From Chrysomallon squamiferum (Eukaryota > Mollusca > Gastropoda > Neomphalida > Peltospiridae), in contig CM022666.1 of the NCBI GenBank assembly GCA_012295275.1, positions 5,292,419 to 5,352,418 on the forward strand: 60,000 nt of DNA. The letters are read 5' to 3'. Positions 23,540-38,299 of this stretch are shown here, piece by piece (within the stretch, counting starts at the first letter, position 1; each line of letters opens with the position of its first letter). Made by a program: the position numbers and the translations under genes. Below the pieces are notes generated by a model, which saw only the letters and a list, made by a program, of their open reading frames with translations, was not told where the DNA came from and made no database searches.

Positions 23540-24466
23540 ATTAAAAAATAAAAATATAAATATATGATATTTCATTATTATTATATCTGTTTCAATAATA
23601 AATTTTTACTTCAGAGATAAAAGTTCTTTATTAAAACCTGATGCAAAACAATGAAAAAGAAGAGACAATAAATTATTTAATAAATAAAATGAATTGACCA
23701 AACAAAATCTATTGGGATGCGGTTCATAACTAATTTAAATTTATTGGAGAGGCATCGAAAAACTTGTTGATCGTTGGAAAGAATGATCAATAATAACAGA
23801 GAATGCATTACTGATTAAATTACATCTTGTTACCAATTAAGCTCAAGTTTTCTTCTATGTAATGATTACATCAATTTTAACCACAATGGCTTATTCCTCA
23901 ATACTTATTGTTAGAAACATAAATAAATAATCTCAAGATTCACACACACGCACACACGCACACACACACACACACATTTTAAAAATATAGTGTTATGATT
24001 GCATCCGTTCTATTGCAAATGTTAGGAACCCGACTAGCATTTCATTTTTTTTTTAAACTAAATCTATTTATTTATAGCAATAATAATTCATTCATAAGAA
24101 TAACAACAGTCTCTTAGTAAAATTGTGAAACTGAATTTATAATAGTATTAACAATCTATTGTAATGCTGTAATATTGCATTGATAATAATAATAGCAGTC
24201 TATTAGTAATACTGTAATATTGCATTAGTATTAATACGTTGTTATTCAAAATACTGGCAAGAATTCAATTAGAGTATCAAAAATGTTTAAATAATAAAAG
24301 TGTGTGTGTGTGTGTGTGTGTGTGTGCAAAATGATAATAAGTAAAGTAATAAAGTAATAGTAATAATAAAAATAATTTGCAATAATTCAAAACAATAGTA
24401 TCACAACCATTTTCTTTTGTTTTATAATTCCACTGAAGACTATAAAGGCTGATCCAATCACAAACA

Positions 24467-24527
<61 letters not shown>

Positions 24528-24690
24528 CCCCCGCTGAAGACTATAAAGGAAGACGAAAGAATGCCTACTATAAACGTTTCATGAAAAAGTTATAATAAAA
24601 TAGTAGTTTAACGTACGCATGTCCCTGACTACTGTCTTTCTATCACAGCTCAAACAAATTATATATCAACAGTTATAATTGATGCCTCTC
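23540..24690. other. Gene 2 downstream region
   Basis: It contains AATAAA on the minus strand (23537-23542, a candidate poly(A) signal shared with the other genes), (GT)n at 24299-24327, (TAA)n at 24468-24526 and a diverged piece of the dispersed repeat near 24230-24300. No coding region is supported. Confidence 0.45.
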
Positions 24691-24699
24691 GAAACAGTT

Positions 24700-25439
24700 T
24701 TACAGCATATACAGACCAAAGTAGGTTGTCTCAGGATCTCTCAAAATTCTGTTCACAACTGATGTTCTCACCACTACAGTGTCATTGGCTTTCAGGTAGT
24801 AAACAGCTCCAATGTAGGAAGGAACAAAACCTTCCTGGTGTCTTCGTACTTTGCATGTTGTTTGAGGATTTCTGTAGAGGACATCATAATTTGGATATTT
24901 TTCAATTGAGTGACACAGCCTAGCATATTCAAGCTCTCTCACTTGGTTGGCATGGAATAAAACGTTGCTGTATATGAAGTAGTAAGCAGTTTCTTTGACT
25001 TGAATCCCCTCAGCGACAACAGCAGCAGCTCCTTTTACAAACGATCTTTTACCAGACGACGTCCATTTGATGAGAGGCTTCGGTGTGTCTGAAAAGTTTG
25101 TAAGAATAAATGATGTTTATAACTACTACAAACTGCTGCTATTAACTACTTTACTATCATCACTGATATTATCACTGCTAACATGCTAATACTATTGTTA
25201 TAAGAATTACTACTAATATTTCCTAACCACTACTAATGACTAAGTGATAACTACTACGACTACTTTTTCCAGACCATCTTTTTAAGTAACTATTACTATT
25301 ACTTCTATTTTACTACTACTACGTTTATTATCAAATCACCTCTTTTAACTGAGTACTACTACTCTACTACGACTGCTACTACTACTGCTACTACTATTGT
25401 CATTACTACTACAACTCTACTACTACTAGTACTACTCCT

Positions 25440-25475
<36 letters not shown>

Positions 25476-25660
25476 TTACTACTACTACTACAACTAATAT
25501 CTGTTTTCTTACTTTTGTCATATGTTGCATTCACTTCCATTTGTAGATGAGCCGATGTCTTCACATTGTTTTTATTATTCAGACGATCAGCGACCTCTCT
25601 GATCTGTTTAAGTTTCTGTTCTGCAATATGTATACAGACACTCATACACAAACACACACA

Positions 25661-25697
<37 letters not shown>

Positions 25698-25809
25698 TGA
25701 TACATGTATAAATACATAGATACATATGTACATAGACTCGTACACATATTTATATAACCTAAATTCAGAACATCAGCGACATATCCGATCTGCTTAAGTT
25801 TTTGTTCTG

Positions 25810-25847
<38 letters not shown>

Positions 25848-26652
25848 ATACATGTATATGTACATACACTCGTACACACATACGCACATACATACATACA
25901 AATACATAATTATAATAACTTTTGTAGATATTTAAATATGTGTGTTTGTGTTAACTTACCACTTTTCTCAGCTTTTGTTTGACTTTCAATCAGTTTCTAA
26001 AAAGAATATTATTAACCAGTTTGATGTTTATCCACAATAATCACTTCTAAATTCAAAAATATTTTTTAGGACAATGAATTTCTCCTTTTCATAACGCCAA
26101 TATTATTAAATGTAGTTGAATCTTTTTTTATAATGAATGAATTTAACGTTTTAATATCCTTATATAGAATTTATCTCTATCTTAATTTCATATCTACATA
26201 AAACCTTTTTCTTTTTGTCTCTCTTTTTTCTTTTTCTATTTATAATGAACTTAAATTTGTTTTATTTTTATACAGAACTTGCCTATTTCTTAATTTCATA
26301 CCCAAATTTTATTTTATAATTATTTTTTGAACTTTTATTTTGTATAAAATGTATTTATGGAATTTTTCTCAGATTTTAATAAATTATTTACCTTTTCCAT
26401 AATTTCTCTGATCACTTTCTCTCCATCACTGTAACAGCAATAAATGATATTGTTCCTGGTTCTCTTCGTAGATTTGTCATCACAACAGTTTTCTCCTCGT
26501 TTGCACGAGATTTTCACACACAGTTCCTCCTCAACCAAGATATTGCTTTCACTATTGGGAACTTTTTTTAATGTTACAGATACAATGAAACTGATGAGTA
26601 TCAAGCTTAGCATCATAAGAGAAATGACAATGACTGCACGAATTGGTACCAT
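24700..26652 (-). CDS. TNF superfamily ligand-like protein, gene 2 (B type)
   Basis: Exons on the minus strand are 26392-26652, 25960-25996, 25513-25620 and 24700-25088. They give 264 residues, starting at MVPIRAV. The architecture is that of gene 1: short tail, membrane helix (VISLMMLSLILISFIV), a six-cysteine stalk (CVKISCKRGENCCDD, YCCY), a coiled-coil-like linker (EQKLKQIREVADRL) and the TNF domain ending TYFGLYML. Both cysteines expected to bridge the CD and EF loops are present (LCHSIEK and TTCKV). The exon 1 sequon is lost (NNII instead of NNIT). An extra 48-nt exon-3-like cassette lies in intron 2 (25759-25806). Exon 4 resembles gene 1 at VKETAYYF although exon 1 is B type. The 5' untranslated exon is split by a hAT-like MITE. 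Family assignment is firm; receptor is unknown. Confidence 0.9.
25420..25495. repeat. (TAC)n microsatellite in intron 3 of gene 2
   Basis: Trinucleotide run about 20 bp from the exon 3 donor. All six genes carry a run of this kind here, of different length (longest in gene 4, about 45400-45490). Confidence 0.85.
25759..25806 (-). other. Cassette exon candidate (duplicate of exon 3 start), gene 2
   Basis: An acceptor GTGTTTCAG and a donor TTTAG|GTTATA bound 48 nt, encoding EQKLKQIGYVADVLNL once split codons are joined. It matches the first half of exon 3 (EQKLKQIREVADRL). Its phases are the same at both ends, so it could be included or skipped without a frame change. Inclusion would lengthen the coiled-coil stalk by 16 residues. 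Use in mRNA is not shown. Confidence 0.55.
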
Positions 26653-27081
26653 TTTGTGTAACAACTTTTAATTCCTTTAGCTGTAAAACACAACCATAAG
26701 AAAAACAGTTGTGAGTAGTAATAAATAATACCAAGATAAATACGCAAATACAATATACACATTTATATATATAACATTATTCCAGCAAAAAATAAAATTA
26801 AAAAAATACACACAAATAAAACATTTTTAACGAATGGTTAAATAAATAAATAACATAATAACTATTACCAAGACAAATTCACTAACAATATACACACGTA
26901 CATATATTTCTATAAAACATTCTTTCAAAGAAAAAAAAAATAATACCAAGATATATTTACATCGATAATATACCTATGTGATATCAAAAAAAAAATTAAT
27001 AATAATAATAGTAATAATAATAATAAAATGCGAGGCTTGATTTATCAATTTTCAGTGGATGCCTTGTATATAAATACTCAC

Positions 27082-27121
27082 CACTGAAATCCAATATGAC
27101 AGCACAGCTATGTCTAATGGT
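27082..27121 (-). other. 5' untranslated exon of gene 2 (donor-side part)
   Basis: Minus-strand TTGGATTTCAGTG|GTGAGTATT forms a strong donor. It is conserved upstream of genes 2, 3, 4 and 6, about 400-480 bp before the acceptor TTTTACAG that precedes the start codon (26680/26681 here). In this gene the exon continues into the MITE. There is no ATG in the part shown. Confidence 0.6.
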
Positions 27122-27889
27122 TAGGGTTTGCAAATTACCTATATCGTCAATACCGGTAAATTAGCGACAGATATTCTCGATACCGGTTTTCACCGGTTTT
27201 AGTCAGTTTGTGCCTAGGAAAAGCTACTTACGGAGGGCTCTTGTGGACACTGTTTTTTCTTAGACATACTCATTTTATTTATTATTTGACACTCATCTGA
27301 CAACATTATTCCTTATCCTGCTTTTCCTACCTGTCTTCAGATTAAATCGTGAAATGAACCTTTATAGAACTTAAAATGGGTACAAAAGGTATATAAGAAA
27401 TGTACATGCAATAAAAAAAACCAAGAATAAATGTGGATTCGAATTTTATAAAAAGGAAACAAGGAAATTACGTATATTATCCAAAATGTACATCATATGT
27501 TTTGCAACTTTTGAGAAGTTCTGATTCATTCCTCGATACTCGAGAAGTATGACTTTAAAAAACACAAAACATCTAGTGTCTTGGGCGACAACCGAGAAGC
27601 AGGAGCCAATCCCTTATCACTAGTCGCCAAAATGACTTAGCATGGCACACATGTCAGCAATCAAACAGGTAAACGTGGAACTTTAAACAGACGAGCTTCG
27701 AACTCGCATCTGAAGGGAAGCTAGCAACACCCGAGTAACTAACATAATCTTATGTTAACAGCTAACATATTTCTTAACATAAACTCGTTAAAAGTTAGAA
27801 AACTGGTATCGGTGCTTCAGTAACGTTATTACCCATCAATTACTAAAACCTGTATTTACAGGTATTTAAATACCGGTTTTCGAACCCTA
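27122..27889. mobile_element. hAT-like MITE in the 5' exon of gene 2
   Basis: The element is 768 bp. It starts TAGGGTTTGCAAATTACC and ends TTTTCGAACCCTA, an imperfect terminal inverted repeat of the hAT kind with ACCGG subterminal motifs at both ends. Target-site duplication is CTAATGGT (27114-27121) and CTAATGGA (27890-27897), 7 of 8 matching. Empty sites lie in the homologous exons of gene 3 (near 34021) and gene 6 (59483-59490). No transposase frame remains. It sits between the TATA-like box and the splice donor, so it is likely transcribed within a long leader. Confidence 0.8.
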
Positions 27890-27965
27890 CTAATGGAGCA
27901 GATAATCCTCCTGATGAAGACCTTGGTGTTTGATGAGTGTAAAGAGGAGAGTTTTTCATCCGAAA

Positions 27966-27974
27966 TTATTTATA
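27966..27974 (-). promoter_or_regulatory. TATA-like box of gene 2
   Basis: Minus-strand TATAAATAA, conserved upstream of genes 2, 3, 4 and 6. In MITE-free genes it lies about 140 bp before the donor of the 5' exon. Because of the MITE the distance here is about 885 bp. Confidence 0.5.
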
Positions 27975-28828
27975 TCACTGGAAAGACGTGGAAATTTAAA
28001 AAAATAATAATAATAATAAATAAAAATAAAGATTTTTTTTTCTCAACACAAATGTATAGGGAAAAGTGTGACGGTAGACTTGCAATCAAAGATGTAACTT
28101 TCTAAGAATGAAAACAATTTATAAAAGTAAGAGAAAAACAGCTCGAGGTAACATAATGTGTCAAAACGCGCAATAAACATTCAGTGCCCTGAAGTGGAAT
28201 AAATATCCAATCAAGTGGCAGTATTTTGATCACGTGGCTAACCAAGACGATGATGGCTTGTTTGAAGTCTCTACTGCCAAATCATCTTATTTTTCCAAGA
28301 AGTTGGAAAACAGTTCGCGCTCGAACTATGAATGTATATAACCTATGAAGATATTATTAAATCACTAAAATGTGTTTTTATTCTGAAAAACTTAAAACGA
28401 TCAACAGCACTCGGTGAACTCGGGTAGGGCTTAATGGCGGAAAGTTCGATGTTCTCGTAAACCAGCGGAGATCAGATTTCACAAGCAAGAAGGAAAATAC
28501 CTTGACTAAACTACTGTCAAAGTTTGAATAACACATTTAATCACCTTCGTAGGCAGATCGCCTTGTTTTAGAAACATTTCTCTAGAAAATTTTACTCGGA
28601 TGAAAACAAAACATTTGTAGGCGATCTCATGGCCTCATTCTGGATATGTGCTCTCTTTGCTGACATTGCATCATCCTCGAAATAATAATTTTAAACAAAT
28701 ATACAAAACCTATGAAATAAGTAAAACATTTACTTACTGACCTAAATTAGGTTGCCGCTGAGTTCACACTCGAGACTTTGAAGAAAACGTATTATATTCT
28801 AATGTGTTCACTTTTTATTGGCTACTAA
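27975..28828. other. Conserved upstream block of gene 2
   Basis: Homologue of 452-1290, with the palindrome TTCCAAGAAGTTGGAA at 28293-28308. No gene is supported. Confidence 0.5.
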
Positions 28829-29152
28829 GATTTCCGAGAAATAATAAGATATTGGTCTTTCCACCCAAGGTATAAATAGATGTTACCTCAGCCCTATTAC
28901 TTATAGACGGATTCACAAAGTATGAATGCATAATAAATAAATAAATAAATAAATAAACTTTATAGCAGATGTTCGTTCAGTTCATCGATAAACTCATTCA
29001 ACAACAACAACAGCAAATGTATTTATTTATAACAATAAACATCCATTCATACAATCCGCCTATTAGTAATACGGTTGACTGACAACTATTTATAGCTAGG
29101 GTGGAAAGCCCAGTTGCCGAAGTAAATTAATATTTATTACTTCTCGGAAATC
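28829..29152. repeat. Fold-back element, copy 2
   Basis: Arms 28829-28928 and 29044-29152, as described at 1292-1612. Both arms keep a TATA-type core. Confidence 0.65.
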
Positions 29153-29406
29153 CTCAAGGTGAAAAAAACAAGCCAACAACATAACGTTAATATGTTGTTA
29201 TTTGAGATGCTGGCAACTGTCTAAAGAATCTTATTTGAGTATCAGAAACGTTTTAAATAATAAATATATGAATGGGTAAATATGTCTGTTTATGTGTTAA
29301 TTGACAAAAATATAATCTCTGTTTATATGGACAAAATACATAAATAAACAAATAAATAAATAAATAAATAGCAATAACAACACCAGTAATAATTACAAAC
29401 AAACAA

Positions 29407-29454
<48 letters not shown>

Positions 29455-29492
29455 CAACATTTTCATTTAATTTAACAAATCTATTTCCAAAA

Positions 29493-29530
<38 letters not shown>

Positions 29531-31633
29531 AAATCAGAAACAAACACACAACTCAAAAATCAGTTTCATAATCTCTAAAGGAATTCTGGAGGGGGGGGTT
29601 AAGTATATTAAAGAATGGCTGAGATTATCTCCTCAAAGTATGAACAGACCAGAGTAGGTTGTCTGATTCAAAAACAAGTTTCTAAAATGTATAACATGTA
29701 ATACTGAACATTTTTAATAATAATTATATAGCACTATTAAAACACTGCATAAATTTCACTATTACATGATTACTGCAATGTTAAATCTGGAACCCAAAAA
29801 GTAGCTAAACAGAAAAGAAAACAACAACAACAAAAAGAAAAAAAAGAAATTAGACACTTTTATGTTACCTTTTAAAAGCTGTTCAAGAAAAATAACTATT
29901 TAGTGAAACGCCTGGTTTCCAGCAATCATCGACATGGATTTAAGGAACCAGGAATACGCTAAGGTCAGCTGGGTTTAGAGGGCGTGGACACTATCAGCCC
30001 CTCAGTGAAAATATTTTGTACTCTGAAAATGCAGCTTGTAATTGGAGGCAAGTAACACAAAATTATCTATTACTTGTTATTATTCGCGACTCACGGGATC
30101 CAGTGGAACAAATCAGTCCTGGTCAGACAGCATGGTTTTGTCAACTGATCGCTCATTCCACAAGGAAAATTATTTTTATTATTATTTGTTTTTCCTCATG
30201 TAATCAGATGAATAAATTAGAGACTGATCTTACTACTTTTATAAATTTGAAATTATTTATATGTCAGACTGTTGAATATACATCTGCAGTTTAAAGGAAA
30301 TACATACACGGATCATATTCATACTGAACACATCAAGTTTTTCAAGTATTAATTGTTATGGGTGTTTTGTCTTTCTAATTATTTGATAAAATACAAGGGC
30401 AGCAGCCGGTGTCAATCATGTTGATATCAGTGATAACAAACCAAGTCTTCAGTATTTGTATAGAAAAGGTATTTTTACCGAACAGAGAGAGAGAGAAAAA
30501 AAATGTTCACTTTCTCCAAAGCAGATCTTACTCGTATGTTTAATCTGTGGTGAAAATGTTGATTAATGGAATTTTATCAGGATTTTTTTTTTTTTATGAT
30601 GAGCAATGTTCCCATCCGGACCTTTTGTTTATGACAAACTATTTATAGACTGGATGGAAATCTCATTTCTTGAAGAATTTTAGTTATTACTTATCAGAAA
30701 CCTTAATCTAAAGAAACACACACACACATATTTCTTAAATAACATTATAACCGTATGCTTTTTATTTGCAAATGGCAGTCATGACCTAGTTATTGTTTTG
30801 TTAAGGAACCCATCTAGCATTTCATTTTTAAAAATTTTAGAATGATATTTGTGTTCATTATCAACAACAACAACATCTGCAACAGAATAATGCATTAATA
30901 TTTTCTGATTCCGTGTATTAATAATAGGGATAATGTTTTCAAAAAGCACTACTGATTGTGACAGCTAAATAAAAGCTCAGATCTTGAAGAAATATTTATT
31001 CTCCAAAATTCTTAAAGGGACTCCCTCCACCTCATTGTTAATATACTGTTATTTAAAATACATGTATCGGCAAAAAGTCTAAAAATATGTATTACAATTA
31101 TAAAAAACAACATATTAAACCATATTCCAATAGCATAATTAATTATTAATGTAAGAAGTATAAAAATAAATACAAAATGTTAAACATACCAACTTTATTT
31201 TAAAAACAAAAAAACCCATTAAATCGAATTAAATCTTTATTTGATTATTATTATTATATCTGTTTTAATAATAAATTATCTTACTTCAGACAAAAAAGTT
31301 CGTTAGTAAAAACGGATACAAAACCCTTAAAAAGAGAAGCGACAGTAAAATAATTTTATAAATAAAATACCTATTTATAATTAGAAAAATAAACAAATAA
31401 ATAAATAAAGTAATAAAGTAATAACAATAATATGCAATAATTAAAAACACTAGTATTAGAGCAATTTTCAGTATAAGATGATGAATTAGGGATTCTTGGT
31501 TGGGGAAAATAGTATAAATTATATTTTGAAATATATATTAAAATCACAAAGAAGCAATCACAAACAAGCAATCACAAAAAAGTAATATAGAAAATTATTA
31601 TAACAGTTATAATTGAGGCCTCTCGTAACAATT
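29153..31633. other. Gene 3 downstream region
   Basis: Homologous to 1613-4093, with an enlarged (GT)n at 29498-29527. A plus-strand frame of 92 codons at 30016-30294 is matched at 2564, 50218 and about 55560, but a stop or a small deletion interrupts some copies. Candidate poly(A) signal on the minus strand at 31236-31241. Confidence 0.45.
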
Positions 31634-32580
31634 TTACAGCATATACAGGCCAAAGTAGGTTGTCTCAGGATCTCTCAAAATGTTTTTCACAACTGATGTT
31701 CTCACCACTATAGTGTCATTGGCTTTGAGAGAGTAGACAGCTCCAATGTAGGAAGCAACAAAACCTTCCTTGTATTTTTGTATTTTACATATTGACTGTG
31801 GATTTTTGTAGAGGACTTCATAATTTGGATATTTTTCAATTGAGTGACACAGTCTAGCGTATTCTAGCTCTCTCACTTGGTTGGCATGGAATAAAACGTT
31901 GCTGTATATGAAGTAATATGCAGCTTCTTTGACTTGAATCCCGTCCGCGACAACAGCCACACCTCCTTTCACGAACGATCTTTTGCCAGACGACGTCCAT
32001 TTGATGAGAGGCTTCGATGTGGCTGAACAGTTTGTAAGAATAATTTATTTTTAAATAATACTTTATTTTATATTGTCAACAGTTGTAGTTAATATTACTA
32101 ATATATTTCTATAACTACTACAAACTCCTGCTATTGACTACTTTAGTACCATCATTGATATTTTTACTACTAACGTGCTAATACTATTGTTATCACTATG
32201 TCTTCTATTATTTCCTAACCACTGCTAATAACTATTTGAATACTACAACAGCTACTTTTACCAGACCTACTACTACTATTACTTCTATTTTACTACTACC
32301 AGATTTAATAACAAATCACCTCTTTCAACAGAGTACAATTACTCTACTACTAATACTAATACTCTACTACTACTACTACTACTACAACTACTCTATTACT
32401 ACTAATACTACCAATTTACTACTACTACTACTATTACTACTACTACAACTAATATTTGTTTTCTTACTTTTGTCATATGTTGCATTCACTTCCATTTGTA
32501 GATGAGCCGACGTCTTCACATTGTTTTTATTATTCAGATTGTAAGCGACCTCTCTGATCTGCTTTAGTTTCTGTTCTGAA

Positions 32581-32611
<31 letters not shown>

Positions 32612-33569
32612 GACACATGTAGACTACTGATACCTGTATAAATATATATATTCATCCATACATACATATATTCGTACACATTGTTTTTATTATCTAAATT
32701 CAAAAGATCAGCGACATCTCTGAGCTGCTTTAGTTTTGGTTCTAAAACACACACACCAATAAACACACACACACACACACACACACACATAAATATACAT
32801 TTGTACATGTTTACATACTTAGACTATACACAAATATGCACGTACATACATATACATAATTATATAAACTTTTGTGGATATTTAAATATGAGTGCCTGAA
32901 TGTTTCTGTTTGTGTGTGGATCCTTTTCTGTGTATCTGTCTGTGTTTGTGGATGTATGTGTTTATGGCTTTTCTTGTGTGTATCTGTGTTTCTGCGACTT
33001 TGTGTTTTTATGTATGTCTGAGAGTGTGTATGTGTATATGTTAACTTACCACTTTTCTCAGCTTTTGTGTGACTTTCGCTCAGTTTCTACAAAGAATAAC
33101 CAACTTGAAACTAAATAAATATTTTTCAGCACTATTAATTTCTCCTTTTCATAATTCAAATATTATTTCATTTCTAAAGAATTTAACTTTTTATTATTTT
33201 TATAGAGAATTACCTTGTTTCTTAATTTCATATCTACAGAAAACAATATTTTTTTCCATTTAATGTATTTATGGAATATAAGTTTTTAGAACTAAATACA
33301 GAATTTACCTTTTTCATAATTTCACTCATCACTTTTTCTCCATCTCTGTAACAGCAATACGTGATATTGTTCCTGGTTCTGGTCGTAGATTTGTCATCAC
33401 AACAGTTTTCTCCTGGTTTGCACGAGATTTTCACACACAGTTCCTTGTCAAACAACAAGCTGGTTTCACTGTTCAGAAATTCGTTTAATGTTCCAGATGC
33501 AATGAAACTGATGAGTATGAAGTTTAGTACCATAAGAGAAATGGCAATGACTGGACGAATTGGTACCAT
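31634..33569 (-). CDS. TNF superfamily ligand-like protein, gene 3 (A type)
   Basis: Exons on the minus strand are 33309-33569, 33050-33086, 32468-32575 and 31634-32022, giving 264 residues. Exon 1 is A type (MVPIRPVIAISLMVLNFILI) with the six-cysteine stalk and the NNIT sequon. Exon 4 is the most divergent of the six in the loop region: LYKNPQSICKIQKYKEGF against LYRNPQTTCKVRRYQEGF in gene 4. Both loop cysteines are kept. VYSLKAND is shared only with gene 5. Intron 2 holds a decayed exon-3 duplicate (32690-32741). It has an intact 5' exon and TATA-like box without MITE. The domain is assigned with confidence; receptor is unknown. Confidence 0.9.
32690..32741 (-). pseudogene. Decayed exon-3 duplicate in intron 2 of gene 3
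   Basis: After acceptor GTGTTTTAG it encodes EPKLKQLRDVADLLNLD and continues into NKNNV, as in the true exon 3. This shows the duplication originally covered more than the 48 nt used in genes 2 and 4. It has GA instead of GT at the donor place. The next GT would give a frame-changing exon, so it is probably not used. Confidence 0.55.
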
Positions 33570-33988
33570 TTTGTGTAACAACTTTTATTTCCTTTAGAAG
33601 TAATCTGTAAAACATAACCCAAAGAAAACAATTAAATAATACCAAGATAAATACACACACCCGCACACGTACACAGACACAATATACACACACTTATATA
33701 ACACATTATTTCAGCAATCCAAAAATATACACTTGTACATACACAAATATGAAACTTAAAAAATTCACATACAATATACACACGTACATATAGTTCTGTA
33801 TAATATTATTTCAAAGAAAAAAGTTAAATAAATAATATCAAGATATATTTACATTGATAATATTCTTAGGCGATGTCGTAAAAAAATAAAAATTAAAAAA
33901 ATAGCAAAGGTTTCTCTTTTGAAAATGCGAGGCCTGATTTATCAGTTTTCAGTGAATGCCTTGTAAACCACTGTGTACAAATACTCAC

Positions 33989-34100
33989 CACTGAAATCCA
34001 ATATGACAGCACAGCGATGTGTAATGAAACAGATAATCCTCCTGATGAAGACCTCGGTATCTGATGCCACGAAATTTGTTTCCAATTGTTGAGTAGTGTA
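33989..34100 (-). other. 5' untranslated exon of gene 3
   Basis: Donor GTG|GTGAGTATT at 33988/33989 is preserved, and the acceptor before the coding start is at 33604/33605. The upstream limit is inferred from the TATA-like box. The MITE target is empty here (GTAATGAA near 34021). Confidence 0.5.
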
Positions 34101-34124
34101 AGGAGTAGAGCTTTTCGTCCGAAG

Positions 34125-34133
34125 TTATTTATA
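34125..34133 (-). promoter_or_regulatory. TATA-like box of gene 3
   Basis: Minus-strand TATAAATAA about 136 bp from the 5' exon donor. The assembly gap begins only 53 bp further upstream. Confidence 0.5.
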
Positions 34134-34186
34134 TCACTGGAAAGAGGTAGGATTTTAAAGAAATAATTGAAAATAAATATATTGTT

Positions 34187-34386
34187 NNNNNNNNNNNNNN
34201 NNNNNNNNNNNNNNNNNNNNNNNNNNNNNNNNNNNNNNNNNNNNNNNNNNNNNNNNNNNNNNNNNNNNNNNNNNNNNNNNNNNNNNNNNNNNNNNNNNNN
34301 NNNNNNNNNNNNNNNNNNNNNNNNNNNNNNNNNNNNNNNNNNNNNNNNNNNNNNNNNNNNNNNNNNNNNNNNNNNNNNNNNNNNNN
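34187..34386. other. Assembly gap (200 N)
   Basis: Exactly 200 N, most likely a placeholder of unknown true length. By comparison with genes 1 and 6, upstream promoter sequence is missing here. Confidence 0.99.
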
Positions 34387-34829
34387 CCAGAAATTCAAAC
34401 TGCCGTGAACGTTATTGTTCATAGATCGCAACGTGAATCTGATAACTCAGTTTTCCTGCTTTTTAACCATAGAACTGTCACATTAAGCTGCTAGTGGCAC
34501 GACTTGCACGTGCATTTTGAAGATTTTCGAGATACCAGCCAAATAAATGAGTGCTGTATTTTCTGTGGCTGTTATTATTCTTACCTGCCAGCGCATGTGC
34601 TAGATACTTACCGACCTTACCGCGATGTTTTGTTTTTTCAAGTTGATGTAATATCACTTAATATTATACAAATGAAATTAGGGCGCGGAAAAATCCTAAA
34701 CAGCAAAGTGAACTGGTACATTAAGGTGCCAGTGGCACGGATTGCACGTGCATTTTGCACATTTTCGATGTAATATCACTTAATATTATATTATACACAT
34801 GAAATTAGGGCGTGCATAAATCCTAAACA

Positions 34830-35110
34830 GCATAGTGAAATTATAATTTTATATAAATATATATAACCTCCGAAATAAGTGAAAGTATAATTTTATATAA
34901 ATAAATATAACCTCCGAAATAAGTGAAAATATAATTTTATATAAGAAAATATAACCTATGAAATAAGTGAAATTATAATGTTATCTAACTATAGATAACC
35001 TACGAAATAAGTGAAATTATAGTTTTATATAAATATATATATAATCAATGAAATAAGTGAAATTATAATTTTATATAGATATATATAACCTATGCAATAA
35101 GTAAAACATT
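34830..35110. repeat. ~45-bp tandem repeat, six to seven units
   Basis: Same repeat as at 7140-7725, with about half the number of copies. Confidence 0.8.
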
Positions 35111-35499
35111 TACTTACCTAAATTAGGCTGCCTCTGTGTTCACAATGGATTGAAGCACGTTTACGACAGAAACGCTCTTTGACAGGCTTTTTTATACCAG
35201 AGACTTTGAAAAGATCGTATCATATTCTCTGTTTCGTATCATATTCTCACATTCAATTTCTTCTCCTTTGTCAACTAAGGAATAAACAACAAAAGGAAAA
35301 CATGTAGTCTGTGTATCACACAGTGTAAAGTTCCAGCCCGGATTTGTCATCTTACACGTAATCGGAATAAATAAGTGTAGTGATACATTTATTATTACAT
35401 GGCCAGGAATATAAAATGTCTCAGAAATATCTCTCTGTGACGAAAGAATCTTTTGTTTGTAAATGTCACTTGCAGCATGACTGTTGATTCAGTCTGCCG

Positions 35500-35900
35500 A
35501 TTAAATAAGTAAACAAATAAATAAATAAATGTGCGAAATAAAGTAAAATAAAATAAAAACAAAAATAAAATAAAACAAATGAAAATATTTTTTTGCAATA
35601 AAATAAATCAGAATACAAAAATAAAGTAAAATATGCTGAATTAAAATTTAAAAAATTTAAAAATAAAAATAAAAAAGTGATAAAAATAAAATAAAAATAC
35701 AAAATGATAAAAGTAAAGTGAAATAAATAAATACATTAAAATATATAAAAATAAATTAATTAATTAAAACAATAAAATAAATGAAATAAAATTATAGTAA
35801 GATAAAATGAAATAAAATAGAGTAAAATAAACAAATAAATAAGTCAATAAATAAATCAATAAATAAATAAGTAAATAAATAAGTAATTTCGCGTACATGT
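35500..35900. repeat. Decayed (TAAA)n tract
   Basis: AT-rich sequence made of TAAA and AAAATAA variants. It replaces the perfect tract at 8547-8649. Confidence 0.8.
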
Positions 35901-35934
35901 GATAAATAACTGAATAAATTGCTATATTTAAAGC

Positions 35935-37996
<2,062 letters not shown>

Positions 37997-38299
37997 ATCT
38001 TCAATATTGAACTCCAAAAACGAATGCTACGAAGCAAGCAACGAAGTTAATATTATAATTCTGTTCATGTTTTCGACAAGACATACTAACTTACATATGA
38101 TACTAAAGTCTAATGCCTGGGTAAGCAATTAGTCGAGGTTTAAAGAAAAAAACAACGAAGTTAATGTTATAATTCTGTTCACGTTTCGACAATGAGGGAA
38201 CTATTATGTGACGTAAATTTAGCTTTCATGAATCCATGCGGAGGCGTATTGACAAGAGTTAGGGCACGCGAAATATCAGACTGCTTTTATTCTGTGACT

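Noticed and set aside
26444-26671. Antisense 75-codon frame over exon 1, seen also at 33361, 46458, 53450 and 58779
   Set aside because: It is the exact shadow of the conserved TNF exon 1 on the other strand. Its conservation is explained by exon 1, and it has no recognisable domain or splice context.
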